From Basidiobolus meristosporus CBS 931.73 (lineage: Eukaryota > Basidiobolomycota > Basidiobolomycetes > Basidiobolales > Basidiobolaceae): a DNA stretch of 64,000 bases. Of this stretch, positions 33,788 to 44,224 are shown piece by piece. The position numbers were made by a program, and so were the translations under genes. Position 1 is the stretch's first letter. The number at the start of each line of letters is the position of its first letter. The stretch lies in NCBI GenBank assembly GCA_002104905.1, contig MCFE01000206.1:1-64000 (forward strand), in the 5' to 3' direction. A model generated the notes under the pieces. That model had not been told where the DNA came from and did no database searches. It saw only the letters and a list, made by a program, of their open reading frames with translations.

Positions 33788-36343
33788 CTGTTGTGTGCAT
33801 GATCATATCGACTTTTGATTATTATACTTTTTAAAAAGTGTTTTTATCCTATGTTAATACTTTAGATCAAACCTATCTTAGATTAAACTTAAAAGTCTAA
33901 AACTTTTTCAAACTAACTTAGATCAAACTTAAACTTCTTTGAGTAAATAATTCATAGTCTAGCGGTAAGCTAAATAGAATCTTGAGGTATATGAGCGGTT
34001 TAGGTGTAAACCGAATGTTTACAATATTTACAACAGTGAGAACCTGAGTTTAGTCCCAAAAATTGACCATGTATGATATCGTAATACCCAATTAGCTAGG
34101 AACCGCACATATTTTAGCTATAGCACAACCAAGTTCAAAGAGGAATCTCAAATCGGTTGACAGTATGCGCAAAACGAGCGTTGGTACTTCACACTTCACA
34201 GGAGGTCACTGAGAATGGGTGTAATCCCTGGGGCCTTTTGAAGACAAGGTGGATTGTTTGCTGTATCCTCAGTCACCAAGAAACAGCACAATATTCTCAT
34301 AAAGTAGGCCACCAGGTATAGATTCACGCTCAATTTTGGTGGATTATCTTTCATAAGGTAATCATGGATGGGAGATACAGGTATAATAACAATTAGGCAC
34401 GTATCCGATAATAACCTACAAAGCACACTATACAAAAGTGCAACTGCAGGGTCAGGTAGCAACAGGTAAATAGGAGCCGCCATTACAAGTACAATTGGTT
34501 CAAGAATTATAATTTAACGACAAAACGACTGCCAAGCCTGTGTTCCTCAGGACGAATAGCTATCCAAATCAACACCATTGGGATTCAATCGCTCGAGGTG
34601 CATTGAATCCCGAAATCCGCTGTAGGCTCCCAATTTGCAGGCAGAGCTCAAAGCGTAAATCGAATTCGTGAACCAGTCAGTGGGAAGGATGATAGGAATA
34701 GCAAAATATTGATTCAGTAAACTGGATTTTGTGTGTATCCGGCACGCCTTCAAATTGCTAAATAGAGCGTCGCCATCCATTAAAGGATGTCAAGGCGTGG
34801 TTATAATACCTGGGTCTTATGGAATCAATGAGCGATTGAGTCGACTCCTTGCTATACAACTGTATATGCACTTGGAAAGTGTAGCAGGCACTGGATATAG
34901 ACACTTCTCGCTTTTTGTCCCAAGCCCTGCATGTGTCCGCTCGCGAGTAGAAAGAGTGCGTTTTGCAAGTTGATCCGGATGATAAGCCATATGCCTGGTT
35001 TCCAGGATTCTCAGCCAGCCCCTAGAGCCTCACCGTTGAATGGAATCTTGCATAGACCAACTTGGTTAAGGTTTCAGATGAGTACGGCTATCCGCCTACA
35101 CCACAATGTATTTACATCACAATGTCCAACAGGTACGATGTAGCAGTTGTGTGTATTAAAATAGAAAACCCAATAGCAGTTGTATACAGAATTTGCTGGT
35201 TTGGACCGTCTACGGATTGGTATACTGAAACCAATGATCTTAAGTGGGAAGAGCGCCGTAAAGTTCCGTGGTGCTGCTTTGATTGAATAGGAATTATTAT
35301 TGTACAACGAGGCATGGCCTTGACATGATGAATTTCATCAGCAGGACGAAGTGCTTGATTGGCTATGATGGTCAAATCATCAAGCAACAACAACCGAAAA
35401 GAATGAATCTAAAATAGCCCAATTTCGATGCGCAATCGCTGCCCCGCTGGAGCAGCTCAGCACAGCACCACACCGCACTACATCCATGGGAAACCGCGTT
35501 TAGCCTTACTTGGAAGTGCGCTAGCTTACGATTATGGTTTGGGCACTGGGGCGGGCACTCCACCGCTCGGCACTCGTCATTTCCATATTTATTTTGCCAT
35601 GGTTACAGAAATGGGAGCTGAGTTTTGGTTTCCAAGAATCGAATGCTTTCAAAAGCGATTACATAGTGGAATGTGAAATACATGTTGATGGTTGACACCA
35701 TCCCCGCCCTATTTGGTACCCAGATGTCAGTTTGGTATTTCGGTATCAAAAAGTGCAATTTCTGTGATCAACATCAGTGATCATCTTAACCGAGCTACTA
35801 AGCCACTCCGACAAAATGCGATGTTTCAGATCCATCCACCGCTGCCAATCCATGTTTTCATTGGAGCCAAGTCCCCATAGGCTAGAGTAGCCTACGGGAT
35901 CGTGGGAAACAAGGTGCTAAGAAATACGGAAACCTCTGTGATGCTCGAAACGGCCCATCTCTGGAGCCTTGCTAGCGATGCGGGCTCAGAATATATCAAT
36001 CGAGTTTCATTTCTGCCATTCCCAAAATCAATGCCCATGCTCCCAAAATATGAACGATTAAGTGGATTGTATTGTAACTCGGAGCACTTTCTTCGGAAGT
36101 GATTGAAAACATTTCCTGTTGATTGGTCGATTCAAAATCAGGTACGACCCGAAGCGTATTCCATCTTTTCGCCTTTCATCAAATCCGATAATATTCGTCT
36201 CGAATGTTTCATGCAATAGGAAACAGGTGGATGGACAAGTACCACCATAGGATTAGGTTGGTTGTGGGCGTACTTTATTTAAGCCTATACTTTTCTTCTC
36301 CAAAAATCACAACTGAGTTTCATATTCATTTTTAACATCTATC
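33788..36343. other. Intergenic, 2.5 kb, no convincing gene
   Basis: Only short ORFs on both strands, none with recognisable features. 34196-34483 (reverse) is hydrophobic and starts with ATG, and 34547-34780 (reverse) is also open. Neither has support. 33960-34060 resembles a decayed tRNA-like or SINE-like segment but does not fold convincingly. The 3' end contains the promoter of the next gene, with a TATA-like TTTATTTAAG near 36273. Confidence 0.5.
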
Positions 36344-37327
36344 ATGGTCAAAGTCGCTGTTCTTGGTGCTGCCGGTGGTATTGGTCAACCTCTCTCTCTT
36401 CTCCTTAAGCAAAACACCTTGATCTCCCACCTTGCTCTCTACGACTTGGTCAACGTTCCTGGGGTTGCTGCCGATCTCTCCCACATCAACACCCCCTCCA
36501 AGGTCACTGCTCACCTCGGTGCCGACAACCTCCAAGAGGCCCTCGCTGATGCCCATGTCGTTGTTATTCCCGCTGGTGTCCCCAGAAAGCCTGGCATGAC
36601 CCGTGACGATCTTTTCAAGATCAACGCTGGCATTGTCCGTGACTTGGCCACCGCCGCCTCCAAGTACTGCCCCAAGGCCTTCATGTTGATCATCTCCAAC
36701 CCCGTCAACTCCACTGTCCCCATTGTTGCCGAGGTCTTCAAGAAGGCTGGAGTCTACGACCCCAAGCGCTTGTTCGGTGTGTCCACTCTTGATGTTGTCC
36801 GTGCTTCTCGCTTCGTTTCCGAGGTCAACCCCGAGTTGAACCCTGTTGACACCCGAGTCACTGTTATTGGTGGACACTCTGGCACCACCATCATCCCACT
36901 CCTCTCCCAACTCAACCCCACTCAGAAGTTCACCCAAGAGCAAATTGAGGCCTTGACTCATCGTATCCAATTCGGTGGTGATGAGGTTGTTAAGGCCAAG
37001 GATGGAGCTGGCTCTGCTACCCTGAGTATGGCATTTGCCGGTGCTCGTTTCGCTATCAATATTCTTGAAGCCAGCGTCGGTGGAAAGACTGGTATTATTG
37101 AGCCAAGTTATGTTGACCTCTCTGCTTATGTTGAAGGTGGTAACACTGTCAAGGCCGAGACTCAAGATTGCGCCTACTTCGCCACCAATGTTGAGCTCGG
37201 TAAGGATGGTGTTGAGAAGATCTTCTCCATTGGTAAGCTTTCCGAATTTGAGCAAAAGCTTTTGGCTGAGGCCATCCCTCAACTTAAGGCTAATGTTGAG
37301 AGCGGTGTTAACTTCATCAACGCTTAA
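36344..37327 (+). CDS. NAD-dependent malate dehydrogenase, copy 1
   Basis: 327 aa, single exon. It interconverts malate and oxaloacetate with NAD. The protein starts directly with the Rossmann motif [14 protein letters not shown] (residues 4-17). It has the active-site loop [18 protein letters not shown], the [10 protein letters not shown] segment and [14 protein letters not shown] with the catalytic His. Length fits the mitochondrial-type eukaryotic family (about 310-340 aa). No N-terminal targeting extension and no PTS1 (ends NFINA), so a cytosolic location is the simplest reading. Codons are strongly biased to C-ending forms, as in highly expressed genes. The long reverse-strand frame opposite it is a by-product of that bias. 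Its first ~690 bp are nearly identical to the paralogue at 38950. Confidence 0.95.
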   Translation: MVKVAVLGAAGGIGQPLSLLLKQNTLISHLALYDLVNVPGVAADLSHINTPSKVTAHLGADNLQEALADAHVVVIPAGVPRKPGMTRDDLFKINAGIVRDLATAASKYCPKAFMLIISNPVNSTVPIVAEVFKKAGVYDPKRLFGVSTLDVVRASRFVSEVNPELNPVDTRVTVIGGHSGTTIIPLLSQLNPTQKFTQEQIEALTHRIQFGGDEVVKAKDGAGSATLSMAFAGARFAINILEASVGGKTGIIEPSYVDLSAYVEGGNTVKAETQDCAYFATNVELGKDGVEKIFSIGKLSEFEQKLLAEAIPQLKANVESGVNFINA

Positions 37328-37543
37328 ACTGCCCATCGACGCTTGTAACTTTCCAGTACATAGCCCCACCTCATCACTGCATTTATCGCATACCATATCA
37401 TCCCCCTAGTGCTAACCTCAATAAATATGGCTTATCTAATCAACCTTGGGAAATTTTTTCAAGCGTTCGCACGATTTTGAGATGGAATGGTATTTCGAAG
37501 TACCGAATGCCCGCTTTATTTAAATGTTGGGCCATACTGTATT

Positions 37544-37732
37544 TCATGTAAACAGACCGCCAACAATAGGTACATACTTCAAGAACTCAAATATTTTGGG
37601 CAACTTAATGCCAATCCCAGCTTCTATCTCTAATCCCGGGTCAGTTGCATTGTCGTCTATCTCCATTAATGTTGGTGAGCAGTAGATAGCGGCGATTAGC
37701 AGAAGTGTGAATAATACTTGAAAGTGTGACAT
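37544..37732 (-). CDS. Small secreted-type peptide, 62 aa
   Basis: Starts MSHFQVLFTLLLIAAIYCSP, a clear signal peptide with a likely cut after about residue 19-20. The mature part is about 42 aa: acidic at first (MEIDDNATDPGLEIEAG), then amphipathic and hydrophobic (IKLPKIFEFLKYVPIVGGLF). It has no cysteine in the mature part. A TATA box (TATAAAAAA on the reverse strand, 37781-37789) lies about 50 nt upstream of this ATG. An in-frame ATG at 37777 is only ~5-10 nt from the TATA box, so the inner start is preferred. The helical tail resembles membrane-active peptides in general character only; function is not known. Confidence 0.55.
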   Translation of the reverse strand: MSHFQVLFTLLLIAAIYCSPTLMEIDDNATDPGLEIEAGIGIKLPKIFEFLKYVPIVGGLFT

Positions 37733-37777
37733 GGGCAACAATGGTGTAATGTTGCTCCATAAGATGGGCCATTGCAT

Positions 37778-38949
37778 TGCTTTTTTATAAAGGCGTTCTC
37801 CTACTATACCCCGAGTTTGAAACAGATTTTGTTTCTCATCTGGAGTCCAAAAACATTGATGGTGTTGAAACTCTAGTTCGAATCCTCAACATGTATATAG
37901 TTCGGATCTGACTAGCGAGCTAATAACGGCTGCTTCCAGACCATATTCCTATGTGTGGCGCATCGTCTACGCCTCAACCAAGATTCATATTGCTTGATAC
38001 GAAATCCAGTTCTCATCTACTACTCTAGGCTATTTTGGAACTTCCACTAAAAAAATCATTTCAAACACTTACCCACTACGGTGGCTTTTTATTCACATGT
38101 TTGGAGTCCTCCTTGAGACTGCGTTTGAGGCGATGTGCGCTTTGATCAATAGTGAAAGCCAGCGCTCTACTGCCCTTGGCCGAGCTTCTCGCTCACATAC
38201 AGCCATATGATTCCAGTAAACACCGAGTACATTTTGGAAGTTGGTGCACTATGATCAGGAGATTTCCAAAAGTTGTATTTCCACGTTATATTTTGATATT
38301 ACTACACTTGGTGTACATCGGTGAATCATAGACAGTTCCTGTACATGCAACCAAATCTTTGGTCCATTCCACCAGAATTCCTGGAGGTTCAACCCTACCA
38401 ATCTTGAAGACTGTATCTATTAGTTATTTCAAGTTGGTTTAATCTTAATAATAGTCAATGTCCAAATATTTTCAAAAATCTCCTACGAACTAGGCTAATG
38501 CTAGAATCAGGAGTCATATATTTTAAGCGAGGATATGGAATCTATATTGGCCCAAGGAGGTCGGTTGATGTCATACCTTGGTGGCTTAGAAAAGAGCTGA
38601 ATATTTGAGGTATAGGATCCTACCAAGCCTGTGAGGACTTGCGACTTGAACCTATCATGTATTCTCCCATGTCATTGTATGGGGGATTAAACTGGAACAT
38701 AATTACTCAGTCCTCAAGATAAAGATAGAAATCGAGTGGCAAAATACTAGTGGTAATTGAATGATAAACTCGAAACAGATAACTGGTTTGTATTGATCTG
38801 AATGTATTGGAGGAACAAGGGTGTATAATGACGTCTTGTTTCCATATTCACTATAAATAAAGGCCCACCTGGCTCTACTAGTTCAACATACGTGCTGTAC
38901 TGTTAAAACCTCATTTTGCATTATTACCAACCCGTTCTAATAATCAAAG
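37778..38949. other. Intergenic between the two malate dehydrogenase genes and the small peptide gene
   Basis: No convincing ORF. Contains the reverse-strand TATA at 37781-37789 and, at 38862-38869, TATAAATA, 81-88 nt upstream of the next ATG. Confidence 0.6.
38862..38869 (+). promoter_or_regulatory. TATA box of malate dehydrogenase copy 2
   Basis: TATAAATA 81-88 nt upstream of the ATG at 38950. Unlike copy 1, whose upstream region is unrelated. Confidence 0.5.
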
Positions 38950-39942
38950 ATGGTCAAAGTCGCTGTTCTGGGTGCTGCCGGTGGTATTGGTCAACCTCTC
39001 TCTCTTCTCCTTAAGCAAAACACCTTGATCTCCCACCTTGCTCTCTACGACTTGGTCAACGTTCCTGGGGTTGCTGCCGATCTCTCCCACATCAACACCC
39101 CCTCCAAGGTCACTGCTCACCTCGGTGCCGACAACCTCCAAGAGGCCCTCGCTGATGCCCATGTCGTTGTTATTCCCGCTGGTGTCCCCAGAAAGCCTGG
39201 CATGACCCGTGACGATCTTTTCAAGATCAACGCTGGCATTGTCCGTGACTTGGCCACCGCCGCCTCCAAGTACTGCCCCAAGGCCTTCATGTTGATCATC
39301 TCCAACCCCGTCAACTCCACTGTCCCCATTGTTGCCGAGGTCTTCAAGAAGGCTGGAGTCTACGACCCCAAGCGCTTGTTCGGTGTGTCCACTCTTGATG
39401 TTGTCCGTGCTTCTCGCTTCGTTTCCGAGGTCAACCCCGAGTTGAACCCTGTTGACACCCGAGTCACTGTTATTGGTGGACACTCTGGCACCACCATCAT
39501 CCCACTCCTCTCCCAACTCAACCCCACTCAGAAGTTCACCCAAGAGCAAATTGAGGCCTTGACTCATCGTATCCAATTCGGTGGTGATGAGGTTGTTAAG
39601 GCCAAGGATGGAGCTGGCTCTGCTACCCTGAGTATGGCATATGCAGGTGCAAGATTTGCAATCAATATTCTTGAAGCCAGCGTCAATGGAAAGACTGGTA
39701 TTATTGAGCCAAGTTATGTTGACCTATCTGCTGATGAGGAAGGAGGAGGCTTAATTAAGAAGCAAGCCGGATGTGATTTCTTTGCTGCTAACGTGGAGCT
39801 CTATTCTCGGGGTATTAAACATATACTGCCCATCGGAACTCTTTCTGATTATGAGCAGAAGCTTTTAGTAGAGGCTTCTTCGGAATTGAAATCCAATATT
39901 AAAAAAGGTGCAGACTTCGTGAACACTGACTCAAAGATGTAG
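38950..39942 (+). CDS. NAD-dependent malate dehydrogenase, copy 2, with C-terminal SKM (peroxisomal signal)
   Basis: 330 aa, single exon, same reaction as copy 1. Residues 1 to about 230 are identical to copy 1, and the DNA from 38950 to 39640 differs at a single base that I can see (38970, G versus T). From 39641 the two diverge sharply: the last ~100 aa differ and the codons become far less biased. The C-terminus is DSKM-stop; SKM fits the [SAC]-[KRH]-[LM] peroxisomal targeting consensus. It is therefore probably the peroxisomal or glyoxysomal enzyme for the glyoxylate cycle and beta-oxidation NADH shuttling (inference). Catalytic residues sit in the identical part and are intact. Own TATA box at 38862. 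Confidence 0.92.
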   Translation: MVKVAVLGAAGGIGQPLSLLLKQNTLISHLALYDLVNVPGVAADLSHINTPSKVTAHLGADNLQEALADAHVVVIPAGVPRKPGMTRDDLFKINAGIVRDLATAASKYCPKAFMLIISNPVNSTVPIVAEVFKKAGVYDPKRLFGVSTLDVVRASRFVSEVNPELNPVDTRVTVIGGHSGTTIIPLLSQLNPTQKFTQEQIEALTHRIQFGGDEVVKAKDGAGSATLSMAYAGARFAINILEASVNGKTGIIEPSYVDLSADEEGGGLIKKQAGCDFFAANVELYSRGIKHILPIGTLSDYEQKLLVEASSELKSNIKKGADFVNTDSKM

Positions 39943-40934
39943 AACTGGTCTTCTCCACGAATGGCCGAATTTATACTCGTAACATACCTTATCAACAGTA
40001 TCTAGTTTTTCATCACATATTTCAGCACTGTATATTAAACACAACTACGTGTTGTTTTATAAAATTGCAACTTCGCCTCTCAACTAGACATGATTGCTTT
40101 AAAATTGAGTGTGATAGGATTGATTGCTTATCAAGGCATATGGTTCTACAACCTGTTAATACACACCTGCTACTAATATGCAAATGCCCAAATTTCAAGT
40201 ATATTGACATCATATCGTGTGATGTGTTCAGTAAGTCAATATACCCATCAATGAATTGGATTGTGGAAGCTGATTTGCCTGGATTGGCATTGAATCGTTC
40301 AAACCTGTTTTAGATCCATCCACTAACTAGGCTAATTTTGTATTGGTTTCATCACTAAATCATGTTTCAAATTCCCTTGGGTAGATTGACTGTTTCCGGT
40401 AGCCTCTCTACCCCGCTCTCATTTACACATCCCTTGTTGATGTGGAATATTGAATGGGAGGCAGAGGTCCAGAAGAACCATTGTTTAATGCGCATGCATG
40501 TATCGAAAAGATGCCGAGGAAAAATCAAATCAAACCGGAACGTCCTCCTCATGGATTCTACTAAAGTGTGGATCCGCATTTGTAGGATTTCTGCAGCCCG
40601 CAATTGCCGAGTTGAATCAAAATGTAAGATCGACGGATTACTTAAAGGGGGAGGAGTATGTTTCTGCGAACAGATGAAATGGGAGTTAATGAGCGGTGGT
40701 TGGAGGCTGATTTGACGGATCGCTGCACATCCATCATCGTGGAGTAATCTTCAATACGATAAGACGAATGATAAAATTCTAGTGAAACCGGATTTAACTA
40801 AATACGCGATTCCCCGTTTACAACAACCATGAAATGAGGGTTCGGGTTATAGGTACTAGTGTATTTCAGTCGTAAGCCTTTGAAGGTGTTTGAACTGAAT
40901 GTTGGAAAGGGACCATCCATGATTCCCCCATCCA
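39943..40934. other. Intergenic, no supported gene
   Basis: Open frames exist on both strands (40362-40715 forward; 40367-40603 reverse), but their composition is unlike a folded protein and none has a recognisable motif. Confidence 0.5.
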
Positions 40935-41207
40935 CTAGCGCTTTATTTTTGCAGAGGTGGGTACTGGTATCACAACACCTACAAGATCCGAAGTTGGTGC
41001 CACCAAAAAAGGACGATGATGCTGTTGGAATGAGTAGAGTACTAAAAAGATCATACAAGTCGAAAATGTGTTCTCATTCTGGTGGGTACACTTGGTATCC
41101 AAGTGTGAAGTGGAGACACGAATATACACGTTGATGTTCAGGGTGCAACTGGTGCTGGTGGTGGCAGCGATGGTAACAGTGGAGGTGGAGGTGGAGCGTG
41201 CAACAAA
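40935..41207 (-). other. Candidate last exon of inverted-repeat gene, left copy
   Basis: After a good acceptor (TTTCTTTCTAG, reverse strand) a frame opens that is Ser/Thr-rich (ARSTSTSTVTIAATTSTS) and continues NINVYIRVSTSHLDTKCTHQ. It crosses the outer edge of the repeat at 41050 and ends at 40935. The right copy has the same exon with a different end. The upstream exon connection is not resolved. Confidence 0.35.
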
Positions 41208-42159
41208 CTAGAAAGAAACATACAGAAAAATAGGCATTCAAGTGCGAAAATACACAATCAAACTGAGGTATGGCCACAGCAAATAGGGTGAGGGAGTAGG
41301 ATTGGCACTTGAGCGTGTCAACCTACAACATCTCAATCATAAACAATGCACAAATGAAGGCTGCGGCTGAAGTAGCTTATGGCCCTCTGTGGACTGGCTC
41401 GGTACCATGCTGACTTTGCCGCTCATCCCATATCCTTGTCATCCAGGGTGTGGATGTCCACTGACAAATGGGGTGTCAAAAACTTGGATGGGTAAATAAA
41501 GGTGGTAAAGTGGAGGATGGATGTGGGTGAGGGTGAGGGTGAGGGCAAGGGTAGGTATAGCACTGATGGGGGCAGAGTGGGGAATGGGGGTCTGAGAAAG
41601 AGAACTGGTTAAAGAATGGGAGTGGGAGTGGGAGTGGTAGTGGGAATGGATACGAAAATGGTGGACAAGAGCTGAGGTAGATATAACCTATGACAGTCAA
41701 TTGAAAGATAGGCTAGTACATCAATGAATTCATGAATGAATGTGCGAGCAGGTGTGTGTGTGTGTGGAGGTGTGAAAGTGGGCGAGTGCTGGGTTCGTTA
41801 TCCGAGCTGCCGGTTACTTGGCCAGCTGGTGGCTTGCCCCGCTTCCTTGCCCTACATTAGTCATCGGCGTGGTTAGAATCCAATCCCACGATGGTAGCCT
41901 AGCTTGGAGTATCTCGGGGAGCGTCTGTGTGTATGCCCCGACCTCGCTTGGGGCACATCCGACCCAGAGATGCTGGCTGCTATGGCTGTGGCAATGGCAT
42001 TGACCCTGACGGCAGTCCTGGTGGTGGCTCGATGACTCAACAGAAGCTTGACTCCATCCTTTATGTATGAAGTAAGCACCCCACGAAGCATAGCCAGCAG
42101 ATGGACGATGGCCACCAGAGCGGATACTAGAAAAACCATTGAGATCTCCATGCTGTTTA
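41050..42159 (-). repeat. Left arm of 1.1-kb inverted repeat
   Basis: 1,110 bp whose reverse complement matches 45032-46137 almost base for base. Differences seen: one (CA) unit in a microsatellite (near 41751-41766), a 6-bp unit in a GGGAGT run (near 41620-41640) and a few substitutions near the outer end. Edges are sharp: inner at 42159, outer at 41050. Confidence 0.9.
41873..42151 (-). CDS. Small hydrophobic-N-terminus protein, 92 aa (left copy)
   Basis: ATG at 42151 (MEISMVFLVSALVAIVHLLA), a signal-anchor or signal-peptide-like start, then a Lys/Arg-rich and Ala-rich region (ATTRTAVRVNAIATAIAASI) and a basic tail (HTHRRSPRYSK). The ORF is identical in the right arm at 45040-45318. A TATA box (TATAAATACC, reverse strand) lies at 42241-42250, about 90-100 nt upstream, in the unique spacer. 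It may be only the first exon of a longer gene whose last exon is at 40935-41207. No family recognised. Confidence 0.45.
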   Translation of the reverse strand: MEISMVFLVSALVAIVHLLAMLRGVLTSYIKDGVKLLLSHRATTRTAVRVNAIATAIAASISGSDVPQARSGHTHRRSPRYSKLGYHRGIGF

Positions 42160-43103
42160 TTCCAAGTTAGATGGTAAGGTAGTAGCAAAAGGTGCTGTTG
42201 TTGCTGCTTTCGCTGGCAAGAAAATCGATCCGGTGCGGGGGGTATTTATAGCTCAAGGTTACAATCAAGGTTGTTGTTCACCGATTTGCGATGGCGTATT
42301 TTACTGGTCTCAATTGGAGCACTGTCTTCTGAGTATCTGGCTATATTCAAGGTCAAGACAAACTGGTTTGGAGTGGGTGCTGATTAATAACTCGGGAGTT
42401 GACAACATACATGTCTAGATTAAAGGCTCACAACCATAGATAGCTTGAGGGCTGAGGGTAGCTTGTGCTTAATGAGGTCGAGATAGGATTGATTTGCCTC
42501 GAAAGGACAGATTCACGGTTGTACAACGTGTTTAGAAAATGAAAAGAATCTGGGCTGGTTTTAATTTTAGTGCAGCAAGACTAAAATTCCAGTATGCGCT
42601 TAATCCGCAATGTTCAGCATGACAATGCATCCGATTTAACCATAACCTTCAGCAGCATGGTAGCATTTTCATTCGAAAGCATCATATGGACGCTTGTACA
42701 ATTTAATAAAGTTAAGATGCAAATATCAATGCAGCCTGGTTCCAGTTTTTGCAGGACAAAGGCGACAAATATGTTCTATTATATCCAAGCACATACGGGT
42801 GTCTCCTGCCTCCACAGTGGACTTCCGATATCCCATACGATATGCCTTGGTATACCGGTGGACCGGCAAGCCCCGTTGACAAGTTTCAAGATCAATGAAA
42901 GCCCTACTCCCCATGGATACTGTTACTTGATGCAAATCAATCAGCCCAGGAACGTGTAGATGCTTCAATATTGCCACAAGTGCATATTAAACAGCTGCCC
43001 TAGCTGATTACAGATCTAAGGTGGCTCTATGACATCATTGGATGCGTGGTCGGTGTTAGGGTAATTGCGGCCTCCAGCTGCTTGACCACAGCCCATGATT
43101 GTC
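42160..43103. other. Spacer of the inverted repeat, first part: uncertain ORFs
   Basis: Forward 42594-42959 (ATG, 121 codons) and reverse 42726-42977 (ATG, 83 codons) overlap on opposite strands, and I cannot tell which, if either, is expressed. Neither has a recognisable domain. Confidence 0.4.
42241..42250 (-). promoter_or_regulatory. TATA box (TATAAATACC) of left repeat gene
   Basis: The same 10-mer occurs at 43767-43776 and 44960-44969, each 57-97 nt upstream of a small secreted-type ORF. Confidence 0.5.
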
Positions 43104-43613
43104 TCATGGAGTGGAGAGGCGCTGCGAGAGTCTCTGGTCCCATGACAAATTCATTGGGACCCACTGCCATATATCGCAACAGCTCAGTGAGTAAAATTTG
43201 AGACATGTTGTTGCCTGTCTGCTGGTTGGACGGTTAGATGGGGAAAACTCGCAACCCCTGCTGATATGTTTCACCCTCGCAAGGCGAAGGGTCGTGGTGG
43301 GTCCGGAAATGGGCCTAACCACTGCAGCGCCTGATTTGTGTGGATGAGCATCACATCTTCGCCTACATCTATAGGTGGTAGTGTCAGCACCCATGGATCT
43401 TCTAATGAGGAGGAGATTGGTATCAGATGGGAATTTATTCAGAAATGAGAATGTTTCAGATGCATAGCGATGGCACTGCGATGAATCCGAGCAGGAGACA
43501 GTGGCTTTCAATATCACTATACTGGTGAGGAAAGACTCTGACATCTGCTCCTTGGCTAATATGCTGGGCGGGTAGTGCACAAATCCCAACTGATTGAATA
43601 CCATTTGTTTCAT
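43104..43613 (-). CDS. Hypothetical protein, 169 aa
   Basis: ATG at 43613 (MKQMVFNQLGFVHYPPSILA), uninterrupted to TGA at 43104-43106. Mixed composition with 11 cysteines, for example TYRCRRRCDAHPHKSG and KFYSLSCCDIWQW. No signal peptide or domain recognised. Codon choice is unbiased. It is divergent from the small secreted gene at 43833. The length makes chance less likely but does not exclude it. Confidence 0.4.
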   Translation of the reverse strand: MKQMVFNQLGFVHYPPSILAKEQMSESFLTSIVILKATVSCSDSSQCHRYASETFSFLNKFPSDTNLLLIRRSMGADTTTYRCRRRCDAHPHKSGAAVVRPISGPTTTLRLARVKHISRGCEFSPSNRPTSRQATTCLKFYSLSCCDIWQWVPMNLSWDQRLSQRLSTP

Positions 43614-43766
43614 AAATGTAGTTTTGGCTCTTTGCTCCCATCCAACCCATTCCTAGGCCACACCATGCAACACAAATTTAGTTATACAAGTTCTCTCAAT
43701 GGGAAGCATGCAAAAGAAGAAGTGCAATACGACTCTTCACAAAGGCTGTGGGTGACACTGCATCAA

Positions 43767-43776
43767 TATAAATACC
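43767..43776 (+). promoter_or_regulatory. TATA box (TATAAATACC) of small secreted gene
   Basis: 57-66 nt upstream of the ATG at 43833; identical 10-mer to 42241-42250 and 44960-44969. Confidence 0.5.
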
Positions 43777-43832
43777 TCCACTTGTTACTAGTGGGAACTG
43801 GAGTGACTCCAAAAACTTATCCTAAAGAATCG

Positions 43833-44224
43833 ATGGAGTTCAACATGTCAACAACCATTGTGGCTTTGTTCCTCGTGATCCACCTGCTCCCTTTGGTTCA
43901 AATAGCATTCCCTTCGGTTAAACAGATAGCAATCCATGTCAGAAACTCCACAAACTGTAATTGGGCCGAGGATACTTCCTGCTCCAAGGATACATGCTGG
44001 AGGTTTAATGTCCCATGCACTAATCACTGGTGGCTGGTGTTGGAGTTAAAACTGAGGTCTGAATAATCCAATTGTAGCGAGCCTCGACAATCCCATTGCT
44101 CGCAAGACAGATACGAAAGTGGCACTGTTAAATCCCACTTTTTGGCTCTTCCATCATCTTCCCAATGTATAAACAACTCAAAAGACGTTTGTAAACGATC
44201 CTGTAACCAGCACAAGTATGCCTA
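43833..44224 (+). CDS. Small cysteine-rich secreted-type protein, probably with one intron
   Basis: ATG at 43833 (MEFNMSTTIVALFLVIHLLP), a signal peptide ending around QIAFP. The first frame ends at 44066 (77 aa), with four Cys in the mature part (TNCNWAEDTSCSKDTCW..VPC). The same frame stays open after that stop and is again Cys-rich (QSHCSQDRY, SSQCINNSKDVCKRSC) to a TAG at about 44222-44224. A 48-nt GT..AG intron at about 44032-44079 would remove the stop and keep the frame, giving nine mature Cys. Without splicing it is a 77-aa product. Secreted effector-like in character; function unknown. Confidence 0.5.

Noticed and set aside
33955-34060. tRNA-like segment (TAGTCTAGCGGTAAGC ... GAGTTTAGTCCC)
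   Set aside because: Box A resemblance is fair but the B box and the stems do not form a cloverleaf; at most a decayed SINE or chance.
35428-35676. 82-codon forward ORF and neighbours at 34731-36102
   Set aside because: Short, overlapping in several frames, no promoter pattern or motif; treated as chance frames in the intergenic region.
36332-37396. 354-codon reverse-strand frame opposite malate dehydrogenase copy 1 (and a 210-codon one opposite copy 2)
   Set aside because: It is the mirror of a strongly codon-biased gene; Ser/Gly/Asp/Val-rich composition with no domain. Malate dehydrogenase on the forward strand is unmistakable.
37870-37890. GTTCGAATCC, a perfect tRNA B-box look-alike
   Set aside because: No A box at the right distance and the T-arm does not pair; not a tRNA gene.
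40798-41058. Reverse frame with LVDGGIMDGPFP, resembling the patatin-type DGG motif
   Set aside because: Only one short motif, no GxSxG segment nearby, and the frame starts at the inverted-repeat edge. A competing frame on the same strand is the candidate last exon.
41476-41700. Pro/His/Ser-rich frames in both repeat arms (41476-41700 and 45493-45711)
   Set aside because: They come from CCCTCA, CCCACT and CA microsatellite-like runs; low complexity, no sign of coding.
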